Assembly (NCBI GenBank): GCA_029204225.1
Contig: MU831933.1
Span: 32,266 to 96,265, forward strand
Direction of reading: 5' to 3'
DNA: 64,000 bases
Source: Diphasiastrum complanatum
Taxonomy: Eukaryota; Streptophyta; Lycopodiopsida; Lycopodiales; Lycopodiaceae
Below are positions 25,320 through 36,100 of this stretch, one piece after another. The first letter of the stretch is position 1. Each line of letters starts with the position of its first letter. Made by a program: the position numbers and the translations under genes. A model generated the notes under the pieces. The model saw only the letters and a list, made by a program, of their open reading frames with translations, had not been told where the DNA came from and made no database searches.

Positions 25320-26345
25320 TTGTAGTGAAATTGGTTCACTCAACGTGCTTTGCAACCACCTTTAGCTGCTACTACTATTCCTATTACAATCAACGTTGAT
25401 CTATCCCTTCCCTTATCCTTTGTAGTTTTCATTCCACAAACTTCCATTTCAGCTGAAACTTAGTTTCAATAACTTCATTAACAATTGGGTCAATCAGCCT
25501 ATCAGAGGGAATATCAATTTGTTACACCTCTCATATCCATAGTAAAAGACACAAAAGCCATATCCCCAAGTACTGAATTTTTCATGAATTTGACTCCGAT
25601 CCCCTCGAGTCTAATCTGCGGTTTGAAATGCCTCTAAGCTCTTCTCCTTTTCAAGCCACTTCTCCTAGAAAAGGATTTGATCAAAGGGAGGAGTTTGAGT
25701 AGGAGAAGTAGCAAGCAGTTGAAACACTAGTGGGGTTTGGTTCTAGTGCCACACTAGATACTTTGGAAATGCCAGTCGGGGCCTAGTCGCCAAAGGTTCA
25801 CAAAGCCCTTCATTTTGAAGGCTATGAGGAACCAGATAGCTTCAAGAAAGAAGACCTCCCATGCAAAGTTAAAGATAGTAGATGATCCAGTTAGTCAAGA
25901 CACTACATCATTTATTGTATCTCATGATTCACAAGATGTCCTAAGCCTTCACCAACAACTAGGACAAGTCATATAGAAAATTATGGAGATAAAAGCGGTG
26001 GTGCAATTGGGTCTGGACAACACTCTAATGGCCCAGAAATTGATGAAAGTGAATAATGAGCTGCTCATCTCAAAGCAGCATGAGAACAAGGCCAAGGTGC
26101 AAATGTCAGAAGCAAAGACGCATGAAGAAGCCTTGCAAAAATATGTTATTCAAACAAGCTTACATATTGTGTAGGACCAAGTCAGTAAGGTTGTACTCGA
26201 GGCAAAGTAGCAAGTTTCATTCCTTCAAAGGTAGTTGGATTTGGCTCAATTGGAGAAGAAAAAAGTCTTGAATGAATTACTGGATGACGTAGCTATAGAA
26301 AGAGATTCTCTAATTGTACCAACCTTTTTCATGACATTCATCTAT
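25320..26345 (+). pseudogene. Coiled-coil remnant, possibly a fourth aORF member
   Basis: The readable part is at 25983-26174 and on to about 26320: NTLMAQKLMKVNNELLISKQ, KAKVQMSEAKTHEEALQKY, then DLAQLEKKKVLNELLDDVAI. This is a heptad-rich coiled coil interrupted by stops. Upstream (25540-25980) lies a Ser/Pro-rich broken stretch. The order of linker then coiled coil is that of the aORF family, but I see no VRG block or core domain. Cut off on the right by the LINE remnant. Confidence 0.35.
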
Positions 26346-26519
26346 TAATTTCTAAACTAATTTTTCTTATAGATTAGCGAGAGTCTTAGGATATAAATAA
26401 TTGTGATTGTCAATTTCTGACTTCATATTGATATCATCCTTAATTTTGTGAGCATAAGTGAGTACGGAGTGTGTGTTTTCACACCCAATTCCACTCTCCA
26501 GAATCTTTATTGTGCTTCT

Positions 26520-27245
26520 TGCAATTTATCCCATTGTTCTAATGATAAGCTAGGTTCCCATGTTTGACACATGTCTATAAAATTGGTGGCTCCAATGTTT
26601 TGGAAAGATTTGTTCTTAAATCCCAACTATATAGGTGCACACTTCTACAATTCTTTAATAAATCATACAGAGTCTTCACTCTTCCAACAATATGTTTTTC
26701 AACAAATGTCCTTCATTGGTAGCTATTTTTAAATTCAATGCCTAGGTACCTATAACTTGTACAGAATCTGCCTTCTGTCCTACAAGGAATACATCTTATT
26801 GTTTTATTGTGCCAATCACCAAAATTTTGTCCATAACACTCACATTTTAGGTTTATGACATTTTTCAAGATATCGAGCTGTTTTGCATATTCTTGCTTTT
26901 ATGCAGATAAGCATTACATCATTTGCATACAATATTGTAAAGCTCCCAATCATCGCCCCTTCATGTAAATATTCTTGCATTTACCATTCCAACCCATCAA
27001 TGAATAGCCAGAATAGAGTGGGTGATCATGTGCAACCCTATCACAATCCCATGTGACTTTCTACCTACATTGTGCATTATTGGTTGAAAGGAAGGCTCAA
27101 TTTTGCCCGATACTTTCTTATATAACTTCCTTATTGCAACACAAATTTCTTGGAGATTTGAAGTCCTTCACACAACGTATGCCTATGCATTGAGTCAAAT
27201 GCTTGTTAAACTCAACAAAGCAATAATACTTTTCCTTACCATCCA
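26520..27245 (-). pseudogene. LINE reverse transcriptase, 3' part
   Basis: Read right to left: YYCFVEFNKHLTQCIG (RT block 2 region, near 27220-27175), then EICVAIRKLYKKVSGKIEPS after a frame change, then the catalytic block ILYANDVMLI (near 26930), then a segment corresponding to KVMVFG and YRYLGIEFKN (near 26740), all standard landmarks of LINE RT. The usual YADD is YAND. The right-hand continuation lies at 28973-29175, on the far side of an inserted LTR. Many stops. Confidence 0.75.
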
Positions 27246-27819
27246 TGTTGGAGGGTTTACGGATCCCAAGACAATCCTAACCATAGTTAATAAGTGAGAG
27301 GGATTTGGCACCCTGCGTGTGTAAAAACCCAATGATCACATAGTTATTTGATTAGTTAGAAGTTAATAAAAGGTCTTTAGGCCTTTTTGTAGGACTTTTA
27401 ATGTCGCAGGGCGTAATAGACAAGTTAGTGAATAAAAGAGATTTCCACCAATTTTCAAATTGGTTCCCTATAAAAATTCAAATTCAAATAGTTAGGGAGG
27501 TATAAATTGGCTAATAGGATTTGAGGCCAAAGCCCTAAAATCCACTATATATAGTGGTAGTTTCGAGTTATTTTGTACATATTCTCCTCATTTTAATACA
27601 AGCAGGTTGTCCCTCTTATGGAATGGATACAAAATGTCCTTGCTCTTCATCTTTCCTCCTCTAACTCATGTTCTCTTTGGATTTGCTTATTGTTGTACTT
27701 GATGCTTATTGGGGTTGATCATTCTTATACTTTTTCTGAAAGAAAGGGAGAAAAGAGTACGTTTCTGTCATTATTGTGGATCTAGTGTTAATGGATGTCG
27801 TGTTAATGCTTAGTGTTAA

Positions 27820-28793
27820 CACTAGAGTCGTTTCAAAATGCACACAAAAGTGTGCATTTTAAGCACTTATTCAAAACATCATATCTCATAAACTATGATG
27901 AATCACATCAAATCCTTTCACATGTGTGTTCTTCATATATATATTTATCGATTAAAAATTTTGAGACCTTCATTTTGAACAACTTATATGTAAGATGTGA
28001 TGTGTCAAACATGTAGGGGTACTGATGAAACTTCGATATTTTCATATATGAGACTACATTGTTGTGAATTTTACATTCAATTTTAAACCTGTCTACTTTT
28101 AATAATCCTATATGATTATAGAAACATGCCTAACAAAAAAAATTTGAATTTGAAGATCTATAAAGATGGATACGTGCATTCAAAGTTACCCTTTTAAGTG
28201 CTGATAAAAATCACCAAAACTAAAAATATCATATATGAGTGTATAATACCATCATGTTAACAAAATTTTTTTGGTTTGTGTACTTTAAAAAGTATTATAT
28301 GACCATAGAAACATGTCTCTCAATTTTTTTTTAATTTGGAGTTATGTAGAGACAGTTATGTGCATCTAAAGTTACCCATGTCAAATGTTGAAAAGTATTG
28401 AAAATTATTGAAAGATGCTAGAAAGTTTTGGCTCTTTTGGGGGTGCTTTTTACATCTCTTTCTTTGGCTGTCTACTTTGAAAAATCCTTTATGACCATAG
28501 AAACATGTCTATAGAAAAAAAATTTAAATTTGGAGTGCTATAGAGATATATATGTGCACCTAAAGTTACCCATGTGAAGTGCTGAAAAGTGCTGAAAATT
28601 GAAGATTTTTGGGGGCAAATTGCCATCAATTGAGAGAGAAAAAATGTAAGTCTTCCAATAACACAATGAAAAGTTGAGTAGTATCACATACAATCGAAAG
28701 ATTCAAATTTTAGTCATTTGATGGCATGTTATGTCTCGTCAAGTGACCAAGGGTTTTGTGCACATGTGCACAAAAATGTGCTGAAAACAACTC
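27820..28793. mobile_element. Non-coding insertion with imperfect inverted ends
   Basis: This 974-bp block is absent from the LTR copy at 343-1062. It is flanked by GTGTTAA at 27813-27819 and 28794-28800. The ends pair imperfectly: GAGTCGTTTCAAAATGCACA inside the left end against GAGTTGTTTTCAGCACA read inward from the right. It has no ORF and holds three diverged units of about 190 bp. It looks like a MITE or other non-autonomous DNA transposon. Superfamily is not determinable by eye. Confidence 0.6.
28098..28610 (+). repeat. Three diverged tandem units of about 190 bp
   Basis: The phrase TATGACCATAGAAACATG (first copy TATGATTATAGAAACATG) starts at about 28111, 28298 and 28490. Each is followed at similar distances by AATTTGGAG-like, ATGTGCA(T/C)CTAAAGTTACCC and AAGTGCTGAAAA-like phrases. 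Confidence 0.75.
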
Positions 28794-28972
28794 GTGTTAA
28801 TGGATCTTAGTGTTAGATATGAATCATATGCATTTGCTGGATTATGAAGTATGCTATCGCTCTCATGGGAATGAATCTCCACGTGACAACTAGTTAATCT
28901 TCATCATCTCCTTAATGCTTGTGTGTCTGGATCTAGGGTTGATGATAGGATAGGAAATGCCACTACAATCCT

Positions 28973-29172
28973 CCTTTGTAGTCTCATCAAGAGTTACCAA
29001 GCAGTCTATTTGTGGAGTGTCTAGACCCAATGCTTTCCTAAGTATTTGCTTCAACTTGATTGACTTTAGACCATAAGTTCAAATCTCTTTCAATTATTGT
29101 GGCATATAATTTAGCCAATGTGTTGTTGATTATTTTTTTGTTGTAACTTGCCATATTGTTTTTGTCTCCTAC

Positions 29173-29175
<3 letters not shown>
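28973..29175 (-). pseudogene. LINE reverse transcriptase, 5' part
   Basis: Read right to left: NNTLAKLYATIIERDLNLWS, QVEANT, then SRHST and, after a one-base change, IDCLVTL. This is the LINE RT block normally reading LAKLYxxIL...R....STxDHLxTL. Joined across the target duplication it runs directly into 27245 (FVEFNKH). The right limit is the GA microsatellite. Confidence 0.7.

Positions 29176-29244
<69 letters not shown>
29175..29244. repeat. (GA)n microsatellite
   Basis: About 35 GA units without interruption, at the edge of the LINE RT remnant. Confidence 0.97.
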
Positions 29245-29245
<1 letters not shown>

Positions 29246-30547
29246 ATAAGATAACAAACCATAATAGGCAATCACATATTCATAGGTAGAATTGAATTTA
29301 ATTTTTAATTTGATTTCATAATCTTATAGTTGAATGTGTTTTGAGGTATTGTACCCCAGTAAACAAATAATAATAAAGCCATAGACCGCTTAGAATACTC
29401 ATGAAGAAAATCATACTTTCAAAGAAGGCATCCACATGAATCAAATTTGGGATTTTAATCACTAGTAGTACAATCAAAACTCATGATTTTTTTCTTTTAC
29501 AAATATTGACTCTTGACTTTATTCATAAATATATGAAGATATGAACATAAAACACACATGCACATATGGATAAATAGATACAAATAGATAAATAGGTATG
29601 AATATAAATAAGTAAATTGATATGGTTACTCCATGTGCATCACAAATCATTTAGCAAGCTTTACCGTGAGATATGCTACTATTATACATGTAACCTAGAT
29701 TTCCATTTACCTTTTTAATAAACTTTTTAGAATAAAAATAAAAAATCTCGATGTTCATGTGATAACTTATCCAAGTTGGTAAAGACATCATTATCATGGG
29801 TGTCACAATATGCCAAGTACACAATTGGTCAATTATATGTTATGTAGAATAGCACAATATATGACAATATTTATTATATAACTTGCCAAAGTACAATATT
29901 TTTCATCGATACGCATTAGAGAATAGTGTTAGATTTATTTTGAATATATGTTTTGATGTCATTGATGGAATCAAAACACCTGAGAATGTGAAGTCAACAT
30001 ATAGTACATGCTCAAGTTCATGGAAGCAGTTCGTCTATTAAACTAGATTATTGTATTTTCTTTGAATGCTAGCAAAATATATTTCAATGGCAAATCTATC
30101 ACATCCTATTACAAGGATCATCTTTCTTTGAAGCTCCAACAAAGATTATGAGAGATGAGAGATGAGAGATGTTTCATTTATTGCATTGACATTTTTAGGA
30201 ATAATACTTTGCAACAATTTTAAGTTGGGAAAAAAAAGGTATATGTGACACTCAAAATGACCTTGAGTAGCTGAATTTCAACCAAAACAAAAAAAACAAA
30301 GGCCTATGGATTAACTAGATATATGGGCCATATAAACTGGAAAAATGGCACATGGCAGGGCCAAGGCCACAAATCATTCTACATGCTTGAGTCACATACT
30401 CCTCTCTTGCTACTACCTCTCACATGAGATGACAAAGAGAAAATGATGATGCTACATTTCACAATTATTGAATTAAAAAAAGAATAGAATATGTGATCCT
30501 AACAATCACAAGGAGAGTTGTGATATAAATATGAAGCAACAGAGGAG
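29245..30547. other. 1.3 kb AT-rich DNA, no gene seen
   Basis: Strongly AT-rich with short repeats such as GATAAATAGATACAAATAGATAAATAGG (29568-29595, broken). No motif recognised on either strand. Confidence 0.4.
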
Positions 30548-31366
30548 TGTGAAAAATGCAAAAATAAGCTTGGTAGAGGCCAAAAATCTTGTATATAGGA
30601 TAGACACACATGTGTGGAGCCTGTTCCCATGTGTGAAACTAGTGTACTTTTTATGTACCATAATCATATATGTTGTACACATGATTTAATTCAAGTTCTA
30701 GTGGCTAAAATGGCTAAAAACTAGTTTTCTAGAGATATAGCACATGGCACCAATCTAATGATTGCATGAGCCAAATATTTTGAATAGATGTCACATCCCA
30801 TGTGTAGAGGACAGCTCACACATGTGGAAATAGCTGAAGTAGGCGAGTTTTTGCTTCTAGAAGATTTCCATAAAGATCTCCATATAGTAGGAAAATAGAC
30901 CAAAAATGCTCAAAATGGAAAGTTTTGATCCAAGTGTCAAATTGCTTGACGGTGACAAAGCATCCTCACACGTGTGAGATCTGATGCATGATCAGTGTTC
31001 AAGCTCCAAAAGTGTATATATAGAGGCTTATTTGGCCATAATCAGTGTGAGACAACAATCTTGGTTTTGGAAGCAATTTTGAGTGATTCTCTTCATTTGT
31101 CTACATTTGTTTTGATTGTTTGAGGTGCTATCAATGTGTACTTGATTTTCAGGTTGGAGTCCATACTCATACAGTTTTTCACACGTGTAAAACCAGAAAG
31201 TACAGCTACCTTCAATTAATGATTGTTCTTGTTAGGATTTTGTATCTAAAATTGATCTAGATTGATCTTAATCTCAAGTAGATTGATAGATGAAGTAATC
31301 TAACAACAATCCCTCTTGAGGATCAGATTAGAATCCACTCTTGGTCCTTTTTGTACTTTTTGCACA
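30548..31366 (+). repeat. Copia A 5' LTR
   Basis: Starts TGTGAAAAATGC and ends TTTGCACA, followed at once by the primer site. A homologous LTR at 59177-60003 has the same start and end, and a minus-strand relative lies at 48207-49073. It contains at least five ACAC(A/G)TGTG-type palindromes, for example TCACACGTGTGAG at 30968-30980, and the TATA-like TATATATAGAGG near 31014-31025. Confidence 0.88.
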
Positions 31367-31378
31367 TGGTATCAAAGC
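31367..31378 (+). promoter_or_regulatory. Copia primer-binding site (tRNA-iMet type)
   Basis: TGGTATCAAAGC, one base from the plant copia consensus. Confidence 0.85.
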
Positions 31379-31964
31379 CTAGTACAAGAGGTTTTGTTGA
31401 AATTGATAGGGTTAATCCAAATCAAAGCCAAAATCAGCAATTTTTTGAAAACTAGTCAAATTTTGTGTAGCGAGTTGGATTTGGTAGCTATTCTCAAAAT
31501 TTTTGGTCCAGATCTTGTTGTGGGCTGTAGGAATCCTTTTCACACCTGTGAGGCCATACAGCTCCAGTTTTGACTAGGAAATTTCAAAAATTTGTAGAAT
31601 TTGACTCACATACCCAATTTGAGTGATTGTTGGTGCAAAATCATTTTTTATAGTGAATCTAATCCCTTGATTAGTCCTTGGATTAGATCAGCCAAAAAAT
31701 TTAAATCGAAGCTTGAATTAGGTGCACTAATTGATCTTCTCTGATTTTTTGAGTGTATGTTGAGGTTGAAGAGAGAAATTGCTAAAAATCATAGATTAAG
31801 GAGTGATTTTGCAAGTTTGAGACTAGAATCTAAATTTCCATCATTCTAGATTGGTTCATGAGTGATAGGATTGCGTCTATAAGCTTTCTAAATTGCTAGA
31901 TGACTATAGGTTCAGATCTCTTAGAGAAACCATAAGAGTTTCTAGTGTCTTTTCACATTCAAAA

Positions 31965-33715
31965 ATGGCATCAATGGGTGGTTTTTTGCTTGAAGCTAGT
32001 GAAAGACGTACATCCACTAATTATGCTACTTGGATAGTTCGAATGGAGTCTTTGCTTGTACTTCATAACCTTTATGACATAGTACTTGAGGTGGAAGTAG
32101 AACCTCAAGGAGGAGTTGAGTTGGTTAATTACAAAAAGAGATGTAGAGTTGCATTACATTGCATAAAAAATGAATGTAAGTAATGAACTTTTGAAAGAAA
32201 TCTCATCTTGTACCACATCCAAAGAGGCATGAGATTCATTAAAAGCCATTTATGGATTCAAGAACACTTCAAGGATACTCATGCTTAGGAGTCAAATCCT
32301 TCAATGCATGGAAGGAACTAGTGAAAGTGCCCAAAATTATGTCTTTAGGATCAAATCTTTGAATATGGAGTTGTCTTCTATAGATGATAAAATCAAAGAT
32401 GATGAATTAGCTCAAATCATTTTGAATGGATTAGGAAATGATTATTCCAATCTTGTTCAAACCTTTTCTATTCAAGCTTCACTTCCTAGTATTGAAAAAC
32501 TTCAAAGTGTGCTTGTTAGTGAGGAGAGTAGAATGCTTCATATCAAAAGTAGGATGAGTTCCTTATCTTTGAATGATGGTGATGAAAAAACTAACTTTTC
32601 TTTGAAAGGCAAGAAGAAGAAGTTTTCATCCAAGAAGACTCAAGACATGGAGATGGAGAACAAAGATGGAGCATCAAGTTCCAAAGGCAAGAGCAAGAAG
32701 GACAAGAAGAAGCTAAAGTGTTTCTTTTGTGGAAAACAGGGACATTTTGCATCCGAGTGCTACAAGAAGAAGAATGCCCAAGAGAAGGACAATGAAGGCA
32801 ATTTTGTGCTTGAGGAGGAGGAAGAAGGCAATATATCTTTGATGGTATTCTCACCACAAACATTTAATCAAGACACTTGGTGGATTGATAGTGGGGCAAG
32901 CTCTCACATGACTCACCAAAAAGACTACTTTTCTAATCTACTTTCTTACAATAGTTCTAAGAGATTTATCTTCACTGCAAGTGATCAAGAATGTGAGATT
33001 GTAGGTGTTGGATCGATTCCTTTATGTCTAGGATCATCTAAAAGAGTAGATCTAGAAAATGTTCAATTACAAAGAGCTTGTTTAGTGTAGGACAACTTAT
33101 GGATAGTGGATTAGATGTACATTTCAAGCATGGAGCATGTTCTATCTTAAAAGATGAAAAATGTATTGCTAGTGGTTTCAAGCAAGGGAGCTTATTCAAA
33201 TTGGATGCTAATGTGATGGTTGGAAGTGTGAACATGGCAAGGGAGGAGCTCACACAAAAGGTTAGGCCATCCTAACTACAAAGCTATGGAGACCATGGTG
33301 ACAAAGGAGCTAGCAAGAGGACTTCCCAAAACCATATCCAAGTGTGGCAAGCTTTGTGAAGCTTGTGGACTCTCCAAATCTCATAAGCTTCCTTTCAAGA
33401 GATCTTTGATAAGATATAACTCTCCTCTTGACCTTATACACTCGGATGTTCATTCATTTTCACATGAATCAAATGGTGGAGCTCTTATGTATGTCACTTT
33501 TATTGATGATAAATCAAGATACTCTTGAGTTTATCTCTTGTCTAAGAAAAGTGAAGTTTTTGAGTCCTTTGTAAAGTTCAAAACTCTTGTGAAAAAGCAA
33601 CTTAATACTAGCTTGAAAGTATTAAGAAGTGATAATGGAGGGCAGTACATCTCCAATAGGATGAAAGAGTTTTGAGAAACTAATGGCATAAAGAGAGAGT
33701 TTACTTGTACATATA
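31965..33715 (+). pseudogene. Copia A gag and start of pol, truncated
   Basis: Gag starts at 31965 (MASMGGFLLEASERRTSTNY). It has an early stop at 32181 and an in-frame TGA near 32228, then reads openly from 32281 to 33090: the capsid-like segment, a lysine-rich stretch, the zinc knuckle CFFCGKQGHFASECYKKK, and the protease active site WWIDSGASSHMT (32878-32915). A frame change near 33090 leads to the pre-integrase zinc segment CEACGLSKSHKLPFKRS and the integrase start LDLIHSDVHSF, MYVTFIDDKSRYS (stop) and RSDNGGQYISN. It ends at 33715 where the gypsy 1 LTR begins. RT and RNase H are missing. Confidence 0.9.
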
Positions 33716-34633
33716 TGTTGCGTCGGCGCCTCAAAGGGCGCTGGGGCTTGAGCAGTTTCCCCAACATGCGCTTAAGTCTAACATTCATCCATCATGCACT
33801 TACATAAAAGTCAACTCAGAAACGTAACAAGCTTAACCATTCAGACTTAAGAAAACTGGAATCCCAACCAACTTGAAAGCTAACTCAGAATCCGTCCCCA
33901 AAAGGTAACCAAAGGCAAAGACAAGCCACACATGAAACCCAAGGCATAGTGGTCGCCAAACTGACCAATTGGCATAGCGGCGAGCCACACGTCGGTGACG
34001 TGGACCCTTAGGCGCCGACAACGCAAAAAGGCTGTTGTAAGGGTCCTTCCACTTGGACCAGTCCCGGAGGCGAAACCGAAATGGTTATCATCCCCAAGGA
34101 TCAACTTTATTAAATCTGGAAGAGCTTACATTCATATATAGACTGACCGGTCTTGGGGCCACCAACACGTGCTGGGCATTGTGCCTAGCTCGTGCTGGTA
34201 GAGGGAGCTGAGACTTGGCGACGAGATTCTTGGCGCTGGTTGAGCCGCCCAAGTTTCTGTCTGTCGGACTCCCCCTATAGTTCTGATGTGATTCGGCGCA
34301 CCCCCTCTGTCCTAAAATATAGTGCTTTTTGGTAAAGCACGCTTCTTAGGACTTAGTTTCTATTTTGCTGATTAAGCTTGGCAAGCCTGGCAGAATCAGT
34401 CTGGCTCCCAAACATGGGTCCCGCGAGCCGTCCTGGTGGCAGAATCAACTTGCTTCCTGACTAGGCCATGACTCGAGCTCCAGAGCTAGCTCATGACTTG
34501 TGACTACTTGACTGGCTTACCATAGGTCGGAGGCTCAGTCCTTGATGTTCTAACTTGCTCTAGGACCTTAGGGAGCATCACCCCTTAGAGTCTTACAGGG
34601 CATGCTGGGTGCACCTGAGTAAGCTTTACAACA
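33716..34633 (-). repeat. Gypsy 1 3' LTR
   Basis: On the minus strand it starts TGTTGTAAAGC at 34633 right after a polypurine tract (AATGAGGGGAGGA, 34634-34646) and ends GACGCAACA at 33716, giving TGTTG/CAACA ends and 918 bp. Left of it is copia A integrase sequence (flank ATATA). No partner 5' LTR is present to the right. Confidence 0.85.
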
Positions 34634-34870
34634 TCCTCCCCTCATTTGAAAAAGTTGATGTCCTTATCAGGGCCAAACTAGACCTAGGACGTATGGCACG
34701 GGCTTAATTCACCGGCCTTAACAACTTTGAATTAAAAATATTGGCAGTAGCACAAGAAAAGTGTAGATAAAGTTCGTTTACGTAAAACCTGTGTAAAGCT
34801 ACAAGTGATTTCTTGACAAACTTAAGAAAGATCCTGGAAGTTCCTTGAACTTCAGAATGGCCATGAGTGT

Positions 34871-36100
34871 TTATGCAGGAGGCATGCCGCCAGGTAGAGC
34901 TTTGTGTGTCGATTTGGGAAAACGGCTATTGTATTGATTCATCTGTACTAGCATATAATCTGCTAGTACTTCAGGGGCTTCCTCCTTAAGTTTATCTTCG
35001 TACTCCCAAGAAGCCTCAATGAGTGGAGCCCGTAGCCACTTCACTAGATATTCACGTTGAATGCCAGTTCGCTTTCTATGTGTCAACATTTGTTCTGGTA
35101 CAAGCTGCCTTTTCGTATCATCAAGTGTCGTTGGTGGGTGACGGAGTTCGTGTTGCTGATTGAATTGCTCATCTGGTTTGTACCGTTTGAGTAATGAGAT
35201 ATGAAACACATTGTGTATATCCAAGCTGGATGGCAGTGCCAATTGGTAAGCCACTGGGTTGATCTTCTTGGTGACATAACATGGCCCTGCATAAGGTCGA
35301 ACGAACTTATGAGAGAAACCTTTTGGTAGCGCAATGTTCTTTGTGTTCAGCCACACTTGATCACCTTCCTCAAATTGTAGTTCTTGGGGATGTGGGTTTA
35401 CGTCAGCTGCCATACTTCTTTGGGACTGCCCTGAAAATGACTTCACCTCTGTCAACTTTGTGTGCCACTCATTGATTAATTCCTCCACAGTGGGTACTGG
35501 AGTTTCCTGCACGATGTAAGAAAAGAGCTTGGAACAATCGGTAGCCGACCATTGCTTATCTCGAAGGGTGCCCTTCCAGTAGATCTGTTCACTTGGTTGT
35601 TATGTGCAAACTCGAGAATATCCAAGTAGTTGACCCAATCAGATTGGTCCCAAGCGACATAATTTCATAAATATTGTTCGATTTGTCGATTGACTCGTTC
35701 CTTTTGCCCATCTGTCTGAGGGTGATATGCAGTGTTGAAATTCAGTCCAATTCCCACGAGGTGAAATAGACAAGTCCAAAACTTTCCGACGAACTTGGTG
35801 TCTCGGTCAGAAATAATCGTTCTAGGTAGGCCGTGGTATTTGAAGACACATTTGAAAAATAACCTTGTCACTTCTTCAGCTGTCACTGAACTTTTAGTTG
35901 GTACCAGATGAACTTGCTTTGAAAAGCGGCCAACCACCACATAAATTGAGTCGAAGCCTTGGCACCATGGTAGTTGAACAATAAAATCCATGCTCACCGA
36001 ATTCCATGGGTATGCTAGTACCGGTAATGGTTGGAGTAATCCTGCTGGATCTAGCGGTTCCACCTTCACTTGTTAACATGTCGGGCATGTCTGCACATAA
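34871..36100 (-). pseudogene. Gypsy 1 integrase and chromodomain
   Basis: Read right to left: a zinc segment ending TCPTC with a stop after it, the integrase core SMDFIVQLPWCQGFDSIYVV, ISDRDTKF and TAYHPQTDGQKERVN (two catalytic Asp and the Glu region visible), the C-terminal part with HNNQVNRSTGRAPFE broken near 35520-35660, and a 213-codon open frame ending with VFHISLLKRYKPDEQ and a chromodomain-like REYLVKWLRAPLIEASWEYE. The chromodomain marks a chromovirus-type gypsy element. A stop near 35665 and a frame change near 35515 break it. Confidence 0.9.

Larger units (their letters stand above)
27246..28967 (+). repeat. Solo gypsy LTR (family LTR1), carrying an insertion
   Basis: Starts TGTTGGAGGG and ends CACTACA, the same ends as the minus-strand LTR at 343-1062. 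No primer site or polypurine tract flanks it. The five bases on each side are ATCCA and ATCCT, a near-perfect target duplication, and the two sides both belong to one LINE. So this looks like a solo LTR left by recombination. Without the insertion at 27820-28793 it would be about 750 bp. A TATA-like TATATATAGTGG lies near 27545. Confidence 0.75.

Noticed and set aside
29038-29271. 77-codon minus frame starting with a Ser-Leu repeat
   Set aside because: The first half is the (GA)n microsatellite; only the second half is real, as LINE RT remnant.
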